A stretch of 64,000 nucleotides of DNA from Lysobacterales bacterium (GCA_017302135.1 JAFLDZ010000005.1:20159-84158), one strand, 5' to 3'; shown: positions 53,117 to 62,605, counted from the first letter of the stretch. The notes: a model not told the origin generated them from the sequence alone. Translations and numbers: made by a program.

Positions 53117-54145
53117 TCAGCGCTTGCCTTTCGGCCCGCACTCCGCATCCTTGCCCAGCAATCCGCCGATGAAGCCGGGCTCCTTGCACTTTTCCGGCAG
53201 CGCCGGTGCGGGATTGCGCTGTGCTGCCTGCGCCGCCGCGCGTGCCTGCCGCATCTGTTCGAGTTTCGCGCGGATCTGCGGCAATGCCGCCAGCGCGGCT
53301 TTCTCGCCTTCCACGATCGCGCGGGCGCGCTGCTCGAAATCGGCGGGGCCGATGTCGTTGACCTTGGGCCGGATGATCACGTCGGCGCGCGAGAGTTCCT
53401 GTTCGCCGAGTTTCTGGCCCATGATCGTGATCGACTGGTTCACCACGCCCAGCAGGCTTTCCGGGGTCTTGCCGGTGATCCGGGTGGAGATATTCACGGC
53501 GATCACGAAATCCGCGCCGAGCTGGCGCGCCGCGTCGACCGGTACCGGACTGACCACGCCGCCGTCGATGTAATAGTTATTACCGATTTTTACCGGTTCG
53601 AACACGCCGGGAATGCTGCACGACGCGCGCACCGCCTGACCGACATTGCCGCGAACGAAGATGGTGCGTTCACCGGTTTCGAGCTGTGTCGACACCACCG
53701 CGAACGGCTTCTTCATCTTGTCGAACGCGCGGTTGCCGACCATCTCGTTGACGTAGTCCTGCAGCTTCTGGCCGCGGACCAGCCCGCCGTTGAACAGGGT
53801 CACATCGCGGATCCGCGCTTCGTCCAAGGCCACGGCGCGCTCCTGCATCTGGAACGCATCCATGCCGCTGGCGTAGAACGCACCGACCACGCTGCCGGCG
53901 CTGGTGCCTGACACCACTTCGGGCTTGAAACCATTGGCTTCGAGCATCTTGATCACGCCGATGTGCGCGAAGCCTTTCGCGGCGCCGCCGCCGAGAGCGA
54001 TGCCGATGCGGATCTTCACCGGCGGTGCGGGCTGTGCGGGTTTCACGACCGGTGTGGGTCGCGCGGGTTTCGTGGTTTGGCCGCCGCAGCCGGCGACGAT
54101 CAAGGGCAGGGCGAAGGCGAGCAGCAGGCAACGCAGGGAAGTCAT
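53117..54145 (-). CDS. Patatin-like phospholipase lipoprotein (RssA-like)
   Basis: The 342-residue protein has a lipobox (VAGC, Cys20), a Pro-rich spacer and the patatin core: ALGGGAAKGFAHIGV (49-63), the GTSAGS serine motif (Ser81) and DGG in YIDGGVVSPVP. The Ser-Asp dyad is complete, so acyl hydrolase activity is expected in the periplasm or outer membrane. A GTG two codons upstream of 54145 is an alternative start. It stands alone, convergent with the heme lipoprotein. Confidence 0.88.
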   Translation of the reverse strand: MTSLRCLLLAFALPLIVAGCGGQTTKPARPTPVVKPAQPAPPVKIRIGIALGGGAAKGFAHIGVIKMLEANGFKPEVVSGTSAGSVVGAFYASGMDAFQMQERAVALDEARIRDVTLFNGGLVRGQKLQDYVNEMVGNRAFDKMKKPFAVVSTQLETGERTIFVRGNVGQAVRASCSIPGVFEPVKIGNNYYIDGGVVSPVPVDAARQLGADFVIAVNISTRITGKTPESLLGVVNQSITIMGQKLGEQELSRADVIIRPKVNDIGPADFEQRARAIVEGEKAALAALPQIRAKLEQMRQARAAAQAAQRNPAPALPEKCKEPGFIGGLLGKDAECGPKGKR

Positions 54146-54267
54146 GGGCACGGGTCGGAGAGGAAAGCCCGCCCATGATCGCAGTAAAGCGCCGGCCGCT
54201 GGAACAGGTGTTGATCGCCACCGCTGTCCCGGCCGGCGCAGGCAGCGGGCGGACAGGCGCGCTGCGG

Positions 54268-54876
54268 TCAGTACGTCGCCATCAATGCCTGCTTCACGTC
54301 GGCCGGCAGCACGATGGCTTCGGCGATGATCTTCGAATTCTGATTGAACAACTCGCAGGCGCTTTCCGGCTGGACTTGGGCGCCGGCGGCGAAATCCTTC
54401 ATGTCCTGCTCTACCAGCGAGACGAATTCCGCCTGCAGTTTCGGCGCCATCGATTCGGGGTCGATGCCGGCGCGGGCCAATATCTCGCGGGCACGGGTCA
54501 GCTCGGCACGGTGGGTCTGGTCGAAGGCGGTCACGAACGGGGTCAGATCGACGCCGCGCTGACGGCAGTAGGCAGGGCGCGCGCGGGTGTTCATGTAGTA
54601 GGAACCGAAGAACAGCCCGGCGGCGGTGCGCGCGCGGTTTTCACCGTCGCTGTCTTTCAGCATCGCACTGGCTTGTTTGGTGGCTTCTTCCTTGATCGCG
54701 TCGCTCTGCGGCAGTCCCGGATTCTTCTGCGTGGCTTCGGTGCGCAGCTTGTCCATCTGCGTCTTGATCTCGGCTGCGGTGGGCTCGTTCATCCGCTTCG
54801 GTTTGAGCGCTTCGTACAGCAGGATGCCGGCCATGAGACCGGCGACGACGACGAGAGTGATGCCTGCGCTTTTCAT
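54268..54876 (-). CDS. Hypothetical membrane-anchored protein
   Basis: The 202-residue protein has an N-terminal membrane helix (ITLVVVAGLMAGILLYEAL, residues 6-24) and a helical soluble part with SYYMNTRARPAYCRQRGVDL and ACELFNQNSKI. Two Cys may form a bond in the periplasm. No family is recognised. It lies 122 bp from the patatin gene and 76 bp from the broken membrane gene, all leftward. Confidence 0.65.
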   Translation of the reverse strand: MKSAGITLVVVAGLMAGILLYEALKPKRMNEPTAAEIKTQMDKLRTEATQKNPGLPQSDAIKEEATKQASAMLKDSDGENRARTAAGLFFGSYYMNTRARPAYCRQRGVDLTPFVTAFDQTHRAELTRAREILARAGIDPESMAPKLQAEFVSLVEQDMKDFAAGAQVQPESACELFNQNSKIIAEAIVLPADVKQALMATY

Positions 54877-54952
54877 GCCGCTCCCCGGGAGATTGGATAC
54901 CCGGGCAGTGTAACGGGGCCGATCGCTGTCCGTCGCAGTCGGCGTCCGTCGA

Positions 54953-55624
54953 TCACCAGAACGGATACTCGCGCATCGGCAGTTTCTTCGGCGGAATCGC
55001 GTCGGTCGCCTTCAATACCAGCCCCCAGACGATGCTGGTGGCGAAGGTCATCGCGAACAGCAGCAGCCAGGTCAGCGGCAGTTTCCATCGTCCATCGCGC
55101 TGCGCATCGAAGCGGTCGCGGACGAGGAAGGTCGCCAGCGCCATCGTCGAGCCATACGCCAGTGCGACGAACGCCCACAGCAACAGGCCTGTCGGCATCG
55201 TCGACAGGCCTGCGACGAAGATATTGCCCTGTTGCTCGATCAGCACCCCGTACAGGCCGGCAGTGAGAAACACCTGCAGCGTCGTGAACCGGTATCGGCG
55301 CAGCGCCCACCACTAGGTCAACCACCATGAGGCGTAGACACCGATCGCGATGATCAGGTCGGGGATGAGCTGTGGATGGAACAGTGCGGGCTCCGGGGCG
55401 TCGCGCAGGTAGTTGTGGGCCCACGTGCCGGTTTCGAGTACGAGACTCGCGAGCAGCGTCGACAGCAGCAGCGACGTCCCGGCGCCGCCGATGCGCGGCA
55501 GGCGCCAGCCGCGCAGCACCGCCAGCACCAGCAGCGGGTAGGGCAGCAACACCGGCGAATCCAGGCACGCCAGCAGAACCAGCGCACCGCTCAGGGCGAA
55601 CAGCAGGGTTCGGGTGCGCGACAA
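54953..55624 (-). pseudogene. Integral membrane protein gene interrupted by an in-frame amber codon
   Basis: One reading frame of 224 codons runs from TTG at 55624 (GGAGA upstream) to TGA at 54953. Codon 104 (55313-55315) is TAG. The protein reads VYASWWLT, stop, WWALRRYRFTTLQ with no shift of frame, and the hydrophobic character is even on both sides (about six helices in all). Upstream part: SRTRTLLFALSGALVLL; downstream part ends MREYPFW. A single substitution (TGG or CAG to TAG) explains it. Alternatives are a sequencing error or readthrough. Function unknown. Confidence 0.75.
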
Positions 55625-55735
55625 AGCCGTCTCCGTCGAGGGTGCGGTAGCGAAGACTAGCGCGGGGAATTGTCCGACGCGCGATTCGGGGTTTCCCGAC
55701 AGCGGCGGATTTGCGGCACCTGATAACCTAGCGGC

Positions 55736-57538
55736 ATGCAGGAATCTCCCCGGGACCTGCTGCACCGCATCTTCGGCCATGCCGATTTCCGCGGCCCGCA
55801 GCAGGCCATCATCGAACACATCGCAGCCGGCGGCGACGCGCTGGTGCTCATGCCCACCGGCGGCGGCAAATCGCTGTGCTACCAGGTGCCCGCGCTGCTG
55901 CGCGACGGCGTTGGCGTGGTGGTGTCGCCGCTGATCGCGCTGATGCAGGATCAGGTCGAAGCCCTGCGTCAGGTCGGCGTGCGCGCCGAGTACCTCAACT
56001 CCACGCTGGACGCCGAATCGGCATCGCGGATCGAACGCGCGATGCTGGCCGGCGAACTCGATCTGCTGTACGTCGCGCCCGAACGCCTGCTGACCTCGCG
56101 GTTCCTGTCGTTGCTCGATCGCGCCAAGGTCGCGCTGTTCGCCATCGACGAGGCGCACTGCGTGTCGCAGTGGGGGCACGATTTCCGCCGCGAATACCGC
56201 GAACTCACGGTGCTGCACGAGCGTTGGCCCGATGTGCCGCGCATTGCGCTGACCGCGACCGCCGACCCGCCGACCCAGCGCGAGATCGCCGAACGCCTGC
56301 AGTTGGAAGACGCGCAGTGGTTCGTCAGTTCCTTCGACCGTCCGAATATCCGCTACACGGTGGTGCAGAAGGAAAACGGCAAGCGCCAGTTGCTCGATTT
56401 CCTGCGCGAACATCGCGACGAGGCGGGTATCGTTTACTGCCTGTCGCGGCGCAAGGTCGACCAGACCGCCGAAACCCTGGCCGGCCTAGGGTTCAAGGCG
56501 CTGCCGTATCACGCCGGCCTCAATGCCGAGGTGCGCGCCGCGAACCAGCGCCGCTTCCTGCGCGAGGACGGCGTGGTGATGGTCGCGACCATCGCGTTCG
56601 GCATGGGCATCGACAAACCCGACGTCCGCTTCGTCGCGCACGTCGATCTGCCGAAATCGCTCGAAGGGTATTACCAGGAAACCGGCCGCGCCGGTCGCGA
56701 CGGCGAACCCGCCGAAGCGTGGCTGTGCTACGGACTGGGCGACATGGTGCTGCTCAAGCAGATGATCGAGCAGTCCGAAGCCGGCGAAGAGCGCAAGCAG
56801 TTGGAACGCCGCAAGCTCGATCAACTGCTCGGCTACTGCGAATCGATGCAGTGCCGGCGACAGGTGCTGCTGGCGGGCTTCGGCGAAATCTATCCCCAGC
56901 CCTGCGGCTATTGCGACAACTGCCTGCAGCCCGCCAACAGCTGGGATGCGACCCAGGCCGCGCGCAAAGCGCTGAGCTGCGTCTACCGCACCGGTCAGCG
57001 TTTCGGCGCGGTGCACTTGATCGACGTGCTGCGCGGCGGCGAGGGCGAACGCATCCGCCAGTTCGGGCACGACAAGCTGAGCACCTACGGTATCGGCGCC
57101 GACCTCGACGCCAAAGCGTGGCGCGGCGTGTTCCGTCAGCTGGTTGCCGCAGGGTTTCTGGAAGTCGATGCCGAAGGCTTCGGCGGCCTGCGTCTCACTG
57201 ACGCCAGCCGCGCGGTGCTGACCGGCGGGCAGACCGTGGTGCTGCGCAAGGAATTGCCGAGCAAGAAATCGCGCGATCGCGACAGCGGCCCGCGTACCGG
57301 TCTACCCGTGCAGTCGCAGGATCTGCATTTGTTCCAGGCGTTGCGCGATATGCGCGCGCGCCTTGCGAAGGAACAGAACGTGCCTGCCTACGTGATCTTC
57401 CACGACAGCACGCTGCGCAATATCGCCGAACGCCGCCCGGACTCGATGGGCGAACTCGCGCAGGTCGGCGGCATCGGCGGCGCCAAGCTGGAGCGTTACG
57501 GCGCGGAGGTGCTGGAGGTGGTGCGGGAGCAGGGGTGA
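55736..57538 (+). CDS. recQ: ATP-dependent DNA helicase RecQ
   Basis: The 600-residue protein has MPTGGGKS (39-46), the DEAH box FAIDEAHCVSQWGHDFR, AFGMGIDKPDVR and ETGRAGRDG. A zinc-binding Cys set (ESMQCRR, QPCGYCDNC), a winged-helix region and a C-terminal HRDC domain (LFQALRDMRARLAKEQ) follow. This is full-length RecQ, a 3'-5' helicase used in the RecF pathway and fork repair. The start at 55736 gives MQESPRDLL. It is divergent from the amber-interrupted gene, 111 bp apart. Confidence 0.95.
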   Translation: MQESPRDLLHRIFGHADFRGPQQAIIEHIAAGGDALVLMPTGGGKSLCYQVPALLRDGVGVVVSPLIALMQDQVEALRQVGVRAEYLNSTLDAESASRIERAMLAGELDLLYVAPERLLTSRFLSLLDRAKVALFAIDEAHCVSQWGHDFRREYRELTVLHERWPDVPRIALTATADPPTQREIAERLQLEDAQWFVSSFDRPNIRYTVVQKENGKRQLLDFLREHRDEAGIVYCLSRRKVDQTAETLAGLGFKALPYHAGLNAEVRAANQRRFLREDGVVMVATIAFGMGIDKPDVRFVAHVDLPKSLEGYYQETGRAGRDGEPAEAWLCYGLGDMVLLKQMIEQSEAGEERKQLERRKLDQLLGYCESMQCRRQVLLAGFGEIYPQPCGYCDNCLQPANSWDATQAARKALSCVYRTGQRFGAVHLIDVLRGGEGERIRQFGHDKLSTYGIGADLDAKAWRGVFRQLVAAGFLEVDAEGFGGLRLTDASRAVLTGGQTVVLRKELPSKKSRDRDSGPRTGLPVQSQDLHLFQALRDMRARLAKEQNVPAYVIFHDSTLRNIAERRPDSMGELAQVGGIGGAKLERYGAEVLEVVREQG

Positions 57539-57697
57539 GGCATCCAAGCCGTGCTGTCGCTTCACTGTGTTTCCGATGCTCTGTATGAAGGCGGCCTCGG
57601 TTGCTGGCAGGGAGAAGTGTCGAGTCAGCGATGCCGACCCAATGCAGCGAGTGTTGCGATATAAGAGTGCTTTCGTTTGGACTGGGGAGTGCGGCCT

Positions 57698-57889
57698 GTG
57701 AGAAATAAAATATTCGGCGCGATTGGAGTGATTTGGGGGGCATTGATCTTGATCAATGGATTCTTGTCTTCGGCATCGGAAGCGGATTCGGCAGCCTACA
57801 AGAACGGCCAAGCGGGTGCGTTGGTCTTCGGTGCCGTGTTGCTCGTTCTCGGCTTGTATTATTTTTTCAAGAAGCCCAAGCCAAAATAA
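57698..57889 (+). CDS. Small two-helix membrane protein
   Basis: The 63-residue protein starts with GTG at 57698, preceded by GGGGAG, and has two hydrophobic helices (about 5-19 and 38-55), a short charged loop ASEADSAAYKNGQ and a basic end FFKKPKPK. An AT-rich GATATAAG near 57659 could be a -10 box. No family is recognised. The terminator at 57923 lies 34 bp past its stop codon. Confidence 0.6.
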   Translation: MRNKIFGAIGVIWGALILINGFLSSASEADSAAYKNGQAGALVFGAVLLVLGLYYFFKKPKPK

Positions 57890-57922
57890 TGATCGAGCCA
57901 CGATTGGGATGCCAATGACGCA

Positions 57923-57948
57923 AAAGGCCACGCTCTCGCGTGGCCTTT
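57923..57948. terminator. Hairpin terminator between small protein gene and tRNA-Leu
   Basis: AAAGGCCACGC and GCGTGGCCTTT form an 11-bp stem around TCTC. The plus strand continues GTACTTTCC; on the minus strand it is followed by TTGCG after the TTT of the stem. It may terminate transcripts from both sides. Confidence 0.7.
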
Positions 57949-58020
57949 GTACTTTCCATGGAGGGTTTCCCCTCGCGATGGCTCCTTGGAAGCCGTCGCT
58001 GCCAGATCGTGTCTCTGGCT

Positions 58021-58107
58021 TGGTGCCGAAGGAGGGACTCGAACCCTCACGCTTTTAAGGGCGGCGGATTTTGAGTCCGCTGCGTCTACCGATTCCGCCA
58101 CTTCGGC
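58021..58107 (-). tRNA. tRNA-Leu (anticodon CAA)
   Basis: On the minus strand the sequence starts GCCGAAG and ends CTTCGGCACCA, an unbroken 7-bp acceptor stem with encoded CCA. The anticodon arm GCGGA-CTCAAAA-TCCGC gives CAA, reading UUG codons. The long variable arm typical of class II tRNA-Leu (CGCCCTTAAAAGCG) and the T-arm with GGTTCGAGTCC are present. TATACT, a good -10 box, lies at 58118-58123 just upstream. Confidence 0.97.
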
Positions 58108-58159
58108 GCGGGGCGGCAGTATAGCCGAGGTCGCTGCAGGCCGCGACCGGGCCGATGGC

Positions 58160-58738
58160 TCAGGCGGCGTGGTCCAACTGCAACTGCTTGCTGGCGTATA
58201 CGTGCCAGCCGTCGCCAGCGACATCGAAGATGCCGCAGCAGGTCATGTTGCGCTGGTAGATGTGCAGCGAGACGGCGGTGCCGGTGTCGCTGGCGTTGCG
58301 GATGGTGTGGTATTCGTGCGGTGGGATCAGGCTGCCGGCGGAGCCGGTGCCGGCGATCAGCGTGCCGACGTCGGTGAAGCGGTAGCGGTCGCCACGTTGT
58401 TCGCTGAGGTCGTACTGGGTGATTTCGAGCTGGCCGTGCCAGACGCCTTCGACGCACCACAGACCGGAATGGTCGTGGATCGGCGTGCCCTGTCCGGGGC
58501 CCCAGGTCATGGCGATCACGACGTAGCCGTGTTGCGGGCTGACGTAGAGCTCGCGGCGGGCGTAGTGGCCTTCGACCGGGTCCAGCACGCAGTCGGGCAG
58601 TGCGACGGTGTTCTCGCGCATCATCCTGCACAGCGAGCTGCGCAGGGCCTGGGCGACGGCGGCGTGGTCGCCGAGAGAGACGGCGGCGTCGATGGATTCG
58701 ATCAGATGGGCGCGGCCGGGGAAATCGAGCATCGTCAT
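58160..58738 (-). CDS. Cysteine dioxygenase family protein
   Basis: The 192-residue cupin matches type I cysteine dioxygenases: GPGQGTPIHDHSGLWCVEGV gives two of the three iron-binding His, ITQYDL follows, and LIPPHEYHTIRN supplies the third. The enzyme would oxidise cysteine to cysteine sulfinate; bacterial members also act on related thiols. AGGA precedes the ATG at 58738. It lies just downstream of the serine O-succinyltransferase gene, which feeds cysteine synthesis, but a REP cluster sits between them. Confidence 0.85.
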   Translation of the reverse strand: MTMLDFPGRAHLIESIDAAVSLGDHAAVAQALRSSLCRMMRENTVALPDCVLDPVEGHYARRELYVSPQHGYVVIAMTWGPGQGTPIHDHSGLWCVEGVWHGQLEITQYDLSEQRGDRYRFTDVGTLIAGTGSAGSLIPPHEYHTIRNASDTGTAVSLHIYQRNMTCCGIFDVAGDGWHVYASKQLQLDHAA

Positions 58739-58816
58739 GACGAAATCCTATAAAGGCATTCTGCCGGGTTATGAGTCGATTCTAGCAGCGTCGGCAGGCC
58801 ATGGGCGGGCGCTTTT

Positions 58817-58978
58817 GTAGGAGCGGCTTCAGCCGCGAAGCTGGCAAGGTTTCGGGTGCGGCGCTGAGCGCAATCCAAGAATCTCCGGATTGCGGTCAGC
58901 AGCAGGGCTGATGTTCCGCTGGCTTCGCGGCTGAAGCCGCTCCTACAAGAGCGGTCCCTACAAAAGCGGGGCTTACAG
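58817..58978. repeat. Cluster of GTAG REP elements (BIME)
   Basis: GTAGGAGCGGCTTCAGCCGC at 58817-58836 is a full REP. Its inverse (GCTTCGCGGC to GCTCCTAC) stands at 58922-58946. A truncated third copy (GCGGTCCCTAC, 58951-58961) and a degenerate fourth follow, reaching the stop codon of the next gene at 58973. Between the two main REPs lies a GCAATCC/GGATTGC hairpin. The unit GTAGGAGCGGCTTCAGCCGCGAAGC is a familiar dispersed repeat in this order. Confidence 0.85.
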
Positions 58979-60088
58979 GGAATCGAGGAATTCGTGCACG
59001 GCCGGGCCGAAGCGGGCGAAATCGACCAGGAAGGCGTCGTGGCCCTGCGGCGAGGGCAGCGCCAGGCAGTGGGCGTCGACGCCGCCTGCGAGCAGGCCAT
59101 CGGCGATTTCCTGCTGCTGCTGGATCGGGAACAGGATGTCGGTATGCACGCCGATCGACAGCGCACGGTTCACGCGCAGCTTCGAGAGGCCCTGCTCGCA
59201 GGTGCCGTGACAGGATTCTCCGAGGTCGAACCAGTCCATCGAGCGGCTGAGATAGAGATAGCTGTTCGGGTCGAAGCGGCGGACGAAGCGGCGGGCGTGG
59301 CCTTCGAGATAGTTTTCGACCTCGAATTCGAGTCCGAACGGGTCGTCGCCGAGGCGACGGTCGGAGTCCAGACGGACGCGACCGAAGCGGCCGTCCCATT
59401 CCAGCGCCGAGCGGTAGGTGATCACGCCGAGCTTGCGCGCCATGCGCATCCCCGCCTCGGGATAGGCCTCGTCGGTGTAGTCGCCGTTGTTCCACTGCGG
59501 ATCTAGCCGGATCGCTTCGCGCTGCAGCGAGCGGATCGCGATCGAGAACGGCAGCGCGCGGGCGGCGCCGGAGATATTGATGTGGCCGTGGGCGATGCCC
59601 GGAAAGCGCTGCAGCAGCGACAGCGCGACCATGCCGCCCATCGAATTGCCGATCACGCAGGCGAGGCGCTCGATGCCGAGGCTGACGATGACATGTGCGG
59701 CGGCGTCGGCGCAGTCTTCCACAGACAGATCGGGAAAGCCCAGGCGATAGGTCCGGCCGGTGGCGGGATCGATCGACGCCGGGCCTGTCGATCCCTTGCA
59801 ACTGCCCAGCGAATTCACGCAGATCACGTACCAGCGATCGGTGTCGATCGATTTGCCGGGGCCGAGCATCGCTTCCCACCAGCCGGGGTCCATGTTGTCG
59901 GCATGGCTGGCGGCGTGGGCGTCGGGCGACAGCCCGGTAAGAATGAGAATGGCGTTGTCGCCAGCAGCGTTCGGCGTGCCCCAGATTTCGTACGCCATGC
60001 GTGCGCCGAGCAGGGCACCGCCGCGTTTCATCGGGAACGGCGAAGGCAGGTCGAGGAAGCGGCTGCCGGCAGGTATGAATTCGGTCAT
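58973..60088 (-). CDS. metX: Serine O-succinyltransferase (MetX-family)
   Basis: The 371-residue alpha/beta hydrolase-fold acyltransferase has nucleophile Ser149 in GNSMGG, TGLSPDAHAA, VCVNSLGSCKGSTGPASI-like phrases, Asp in HTDILFP and His in GHDAFLVD. In Xanthomonadales this MetX branch is known to acylate L-serine with succinyl-CoA for cysteine synthesis, instead of homoserine; the close similarity suggests the same here. Some annotations would say homoserine O-acetyltransferase. No met or cys operon is next to it. Confidence 0.88.
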   Translation of the reverse strand: MTEFIPAGSRFLDLPSPFPMKRGGALLGARMAYEIWGTPNAAGDNAILILTGLSPDAHAASHADNMDPGWWEAMLGPGKSIDTDRWYVICVNSLGSCKGSTGPASIDPATGRTYRLGFPDLSVEDCADAAAHVIVSLGIERLACVIGNSMGGMVALSLLQRFPGIAHGHINISGAARALPFSIAIRSLQREAIRLDPQWNNGDYTDEAYPEAGMRMARKLGVITYRSALEWDGRFGRVRLDSDRRLGDDPFGLEFEVENYLEGHARRFVRRFDPNSYLYLSRSMDWFDLGESCHGTCEQGLSKLRVNRALSIGVHTDILFPIQQQQEIADGLLAGGVDAHCLALPSPQGHDAFLVDFARFGPAVHEFLDSL

Positions 60089-60168
60089 CCGTGGAGTCTA
60101 GCGATCCGGGGCGGGACCGCGGATCGTACGCGATGGGCCGCTGCATTCCGAGGGCAGCGACACGCCCC

Positions 60169-61137
60169 TCATTCGATATCGCGATAATCGAGCCAGACCA
60201 GGGTCGCACGGACGGGGTAGTGGTCGGAACCGATGTCCGGGCCTCTGCTGGATCCGGCCTGCCGCCAATGCATGGTGGCGAGGACATGGTCGATCGGAAT
60301 GCCGAAGACGCCACGGCCCCACACCGGCCACGTCGGCGTGGAGCGGGTGGCGCGGAACAGGCCGTTCTGCGCTGCGCCCAGCATCGCGGTGGACCATGGC
60401 GTGGCGTTGAGGTCGCCAGCGACGACGGTTGGTGTGCGTCCCGCCTGCCGAGCCAGCATCCGCAGCAGCGCATCGCGTTCGTCTTGCCAATACATCGCCA
60501 TCGGCGGCATCGGATGGACGGCGACGACCCGGATCGGCACATTTCCGCTCGTGATCATCGCGGTGAGGAACGGAATGCCGTCGGCGCTGGCGTGCAGTTC
60601 CACGGCGGTCAGCGGCGTGCGCGAGAGCACGCCGATGCCGAACGGCGAATCGTCGGGCGCGAACTCCCGATGCGGATAGTCGTCGCCGAGCTGGCGCTGC
60701 AGCGCATCGGCGTACGCCGGCGTCAGCTCGCTGAGCATCACCACATCCGCCGGCTGCGCGCGCAGCCAGGCGACCAATCGGGCGGGATCGCGGTTGCCGA
60801 CGTTGACGTTCGCCGCTGCGACGATCAGCGCCGGTTTGCCGTCGTCCACGCGCTGCAGCGGCATGCTGGTGCTGAACAGCGGTAGCAGCGCCAGTGGTGC
60901 GAGCAACAGCCATCGCCAGGTGCGCGCCGCGCAGATTGCACACAGTAGGAGCCAGCAAAGCGCATATAGCAGTTGCCAGTGTGTGGCGAGATCGAGCAAC
61001 CACACGGCCGTATTCGAAGACGACGACCACAAGCGGCCGAGCAGCGGCAGCAACAGTCCGAATGCGCAGGGCAGGGCCAGCCAGCGGGCGTGGTCGGCGA
61101 TACGACGCCTGTGCGATGACGCTGGTACGGCGGTCAT
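60169..61137 (-). CDS. Membrane endonuclease/exonuclease/phosphatase (EEP) family protein
   Basis: The 322-residue protein has three membrane helices (about 18-35, 44-66 and 73-90) and an EEP domain: AAANVNVGNRDP, MLSELTP with the metal-binding Glu, AGDLNATPWS, PIDHVLA and the final GSDHYPV. All catalytic residues are present. Substrates of this membrane-anchored branch are unknown and could be nucleic acid or lipid phosphate. The ATG overlaps the ccmI stop by 4 bp, so it trails the ccm operon. Confidence 0.85.
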   Translation of the reverse strand: MTAVPASSHRRRIADHARWLALPCAFGLLLPLLGRLWSSSSNTAVWLLDLATHWQLLYALCWLLLCAICAARTWRWLLLAPLALLPLFSTSMPLQRVDDGKPALIVAAANVNVGNRDPARLVAWLRAQPADVVMLSELTPAYADALQRQLGDDYPHREFAPDDSPFGIGVLSRTPLTAVELHASADGIPFLTAMITSGNVPIRVVAVHPMPPMAMYWQDERDALLRMLARQAGRTPTVVAGDLNATPWSTAMLGAAQNGLFRATRSTPTWPVWGRGVFGIPIDHVLATMHWRQAGSSRGPDIGSDHYPVRATLVWLDYRDIE

Positions 61138-62159
61138 TCCGCGCCGAGCGTGAGCTTGACCGGCTGCTTCGCGGGCAGTTGCGCGCGCACGGGCTTCGAT
61201 TCCAGGTCGCCTTCCTGACGCATGGGATTACCGCTCTCGGAGATGCGGGCGATCACTTCCACTTCCTGCAACGCCGACAGTCTGGCGGTCGGCATCGGGC
61301 CATCGGCGTCGTCGAGCGTCACCGTCAGCGGCAGATCGGCCACGCTGTGTTTTTCGACCGCGACCGGCATCGGCGGGCCGTCGGGCGCACGCGCGATCAC
61401 GAACACGATGGCGTCGCCGCGCAGGCGCACGCGCGCCGCGAATGCGGGATCCAGCGCAACTTCCACGACCAATCCTTTCGACGCCGATCCTGTTGATGCA
61501 GGCGCAGCGGCCGGCGGCGGCAACGGCGGCAGCCCCGCGTCCTTGCGAGCGCCGTCGATTTCGGCGCGCAGCGTTTCGGCATTGGCCACGTCGACTTGCG
61601 CGAGCAGGGGCTCCCACATCCGCGCGGCTTCGGCGGGTTTGTCCTGCTGACGCAGCGCGATGCCCATGAACAGCCGCGCGCGCTGGTGCTGTGGATCGGC
61701 CTTGAGCGCACGCTGCAGATAGTCGACCGCGCGCGGATCGAAGCGGCGCTGCGCATCGGTCTGCGCGCGCGCTTCGGCGGCGGCGGCCAGGAAATTCGCA
61801 TCCTCCGGCACACGCTTCAGCACTTCTTCCCAGGCGTCTCGCGCCTGCTCGAATTTGTCGACCCGGGCGTAAGCGCTGGCCAGCATCACCCAGCCTTCGT
61901 GATCCGGAAAGCTGTCGCGGCTGCGCTCGAGCTGGGACAGCGCCTGTTCGATGCTCTGCGGGCGTTCGACCATCGACGCATCCAGCGCGGTCGGATTGCC
62001 GACCAGCCGGTAGGTGCCGGCGGAGGTGAGCGTAAGCCCGGCGATCAGCAGCAGCGTGGACGCCCGCCTGATCCGCCACAGCGGGCGCAGCACGAGTCCG
62101 AAGACCAGCAATGTCGCGAGCGCGCCGACCAGCGCGAAGATGAGGGAAGAAGAGGACAT
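61134..62159 (-). CDS. ccmI: Cytochrome c biogenesis protein CcmI (CycH-like)
   Basis: The 341-residue protein has two N-terminal membrane helices (about 5-24 and 33-50), then TPR repeats (EGWVMLASAYARVDKFEQAR and others to about 210) and a C-terminal periplasmic domain starting near VVEVALDPAFAARV. CcmI brings apocytochrome c to the heme ligation complex with CcmF and CcmH. ATG at 62159 overlaps the ccmH stop (TGATG). Confidence 0.88.
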   Translation of the reverse strand: MSSSSLIFALVGALATLLVFGLVLRPLWRIRRASTLLLIAGLTLTSAGTYRLVGNPTALDASMVERPQSIEQALSQLERSRDSFPDHEGWVMLASAYARVDKFEQARDAWEEVLKRVPEDANFLAAAAEARAQTDAQRRFDPRAVDYLQRALKADPQHQRARLFMGIALRQQDKPAEAARMWEPLLAQVDVANAETLRAEIDGARKDAGLPPLPPPAAAPASTGSASKGLVVEVALDPAFAARVRLRGDAIVFVIARAPDGPPMPVAVEKHSVADLPLTVTLDDADGPMPTARLSALQEVEVIARISESGNPMRQEGDLESKPVRAQLPAKQPVKLTLGAE

Positions 62160-62605
62160 CACCACTCCTGCGTATCGTCGATCGGGGGCGGTGTCTTGCC
62201 GTCGCGGCGCAGCAGGCGCCAGACCACGACGCCGCCGCCGAGCGCGAACAGCAGCGGGCCGAACCACAGCAGCCAGGTCGTGCTGCTGACCCGCGGCCGA
62301 TACAGCACGAACTCGCCGTAGCGCGCGACCAGAAAATCGCGCACCTCGGCATCGCTGCGCCCTTCGCGCATCAGCGCGAGCACTTCGTGACGCAGATCGA
62401 CCGCGATCTGCGCGTTGGAATCGGCCAGCGACTGGTTCTGGCACATCACGCAGCGCAGTTCGGCGACCAGATCGTGGAAGCGCTGCTCTTCGGCGTTATC
62501 GCGGAACTGCAGCGGCGCGGGGTCGGAGGCTTTCTGCGCGAATGCCGGCGCAGCGGCGAGCGTCAGCAGCAGAACCAGCGCGCAGCGGCGGAGCATCGCG
62601 ATCAC
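62159..62605 (-). CDS. ccmH: Cytochrome c maturation protein CcmH
   Basis: The 148-residue protein has a signal peptide (to AFAQ), the LRCVMCQNQSLADSNA motif (Cys52 and Cys55) that reduces apocytochrome, and one C-terminal helix before RRDGKTPPP. It is the short CcmH form, with CcmI separate. The start is GTG at 62605, overlapping the stop of the TlpA-like gene, with GGAG 8 nt upstream; ATG at 62596 is an alternative. Confidence 0.92.
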   Translation of the reverse strand: MIAMLRRCALVLLLTLAAAPAFAQKASDPAPLQFRDNAEEQRFHDLVAELRCVMCQNQSLADSNAQIAVDLRHEVLALMREGRSDAEVRDFLVARYGEFVLYRPRVSSTTWLLWFGPLLFALGGGVVVWRLLRRDGKTPPPIDDTQEW

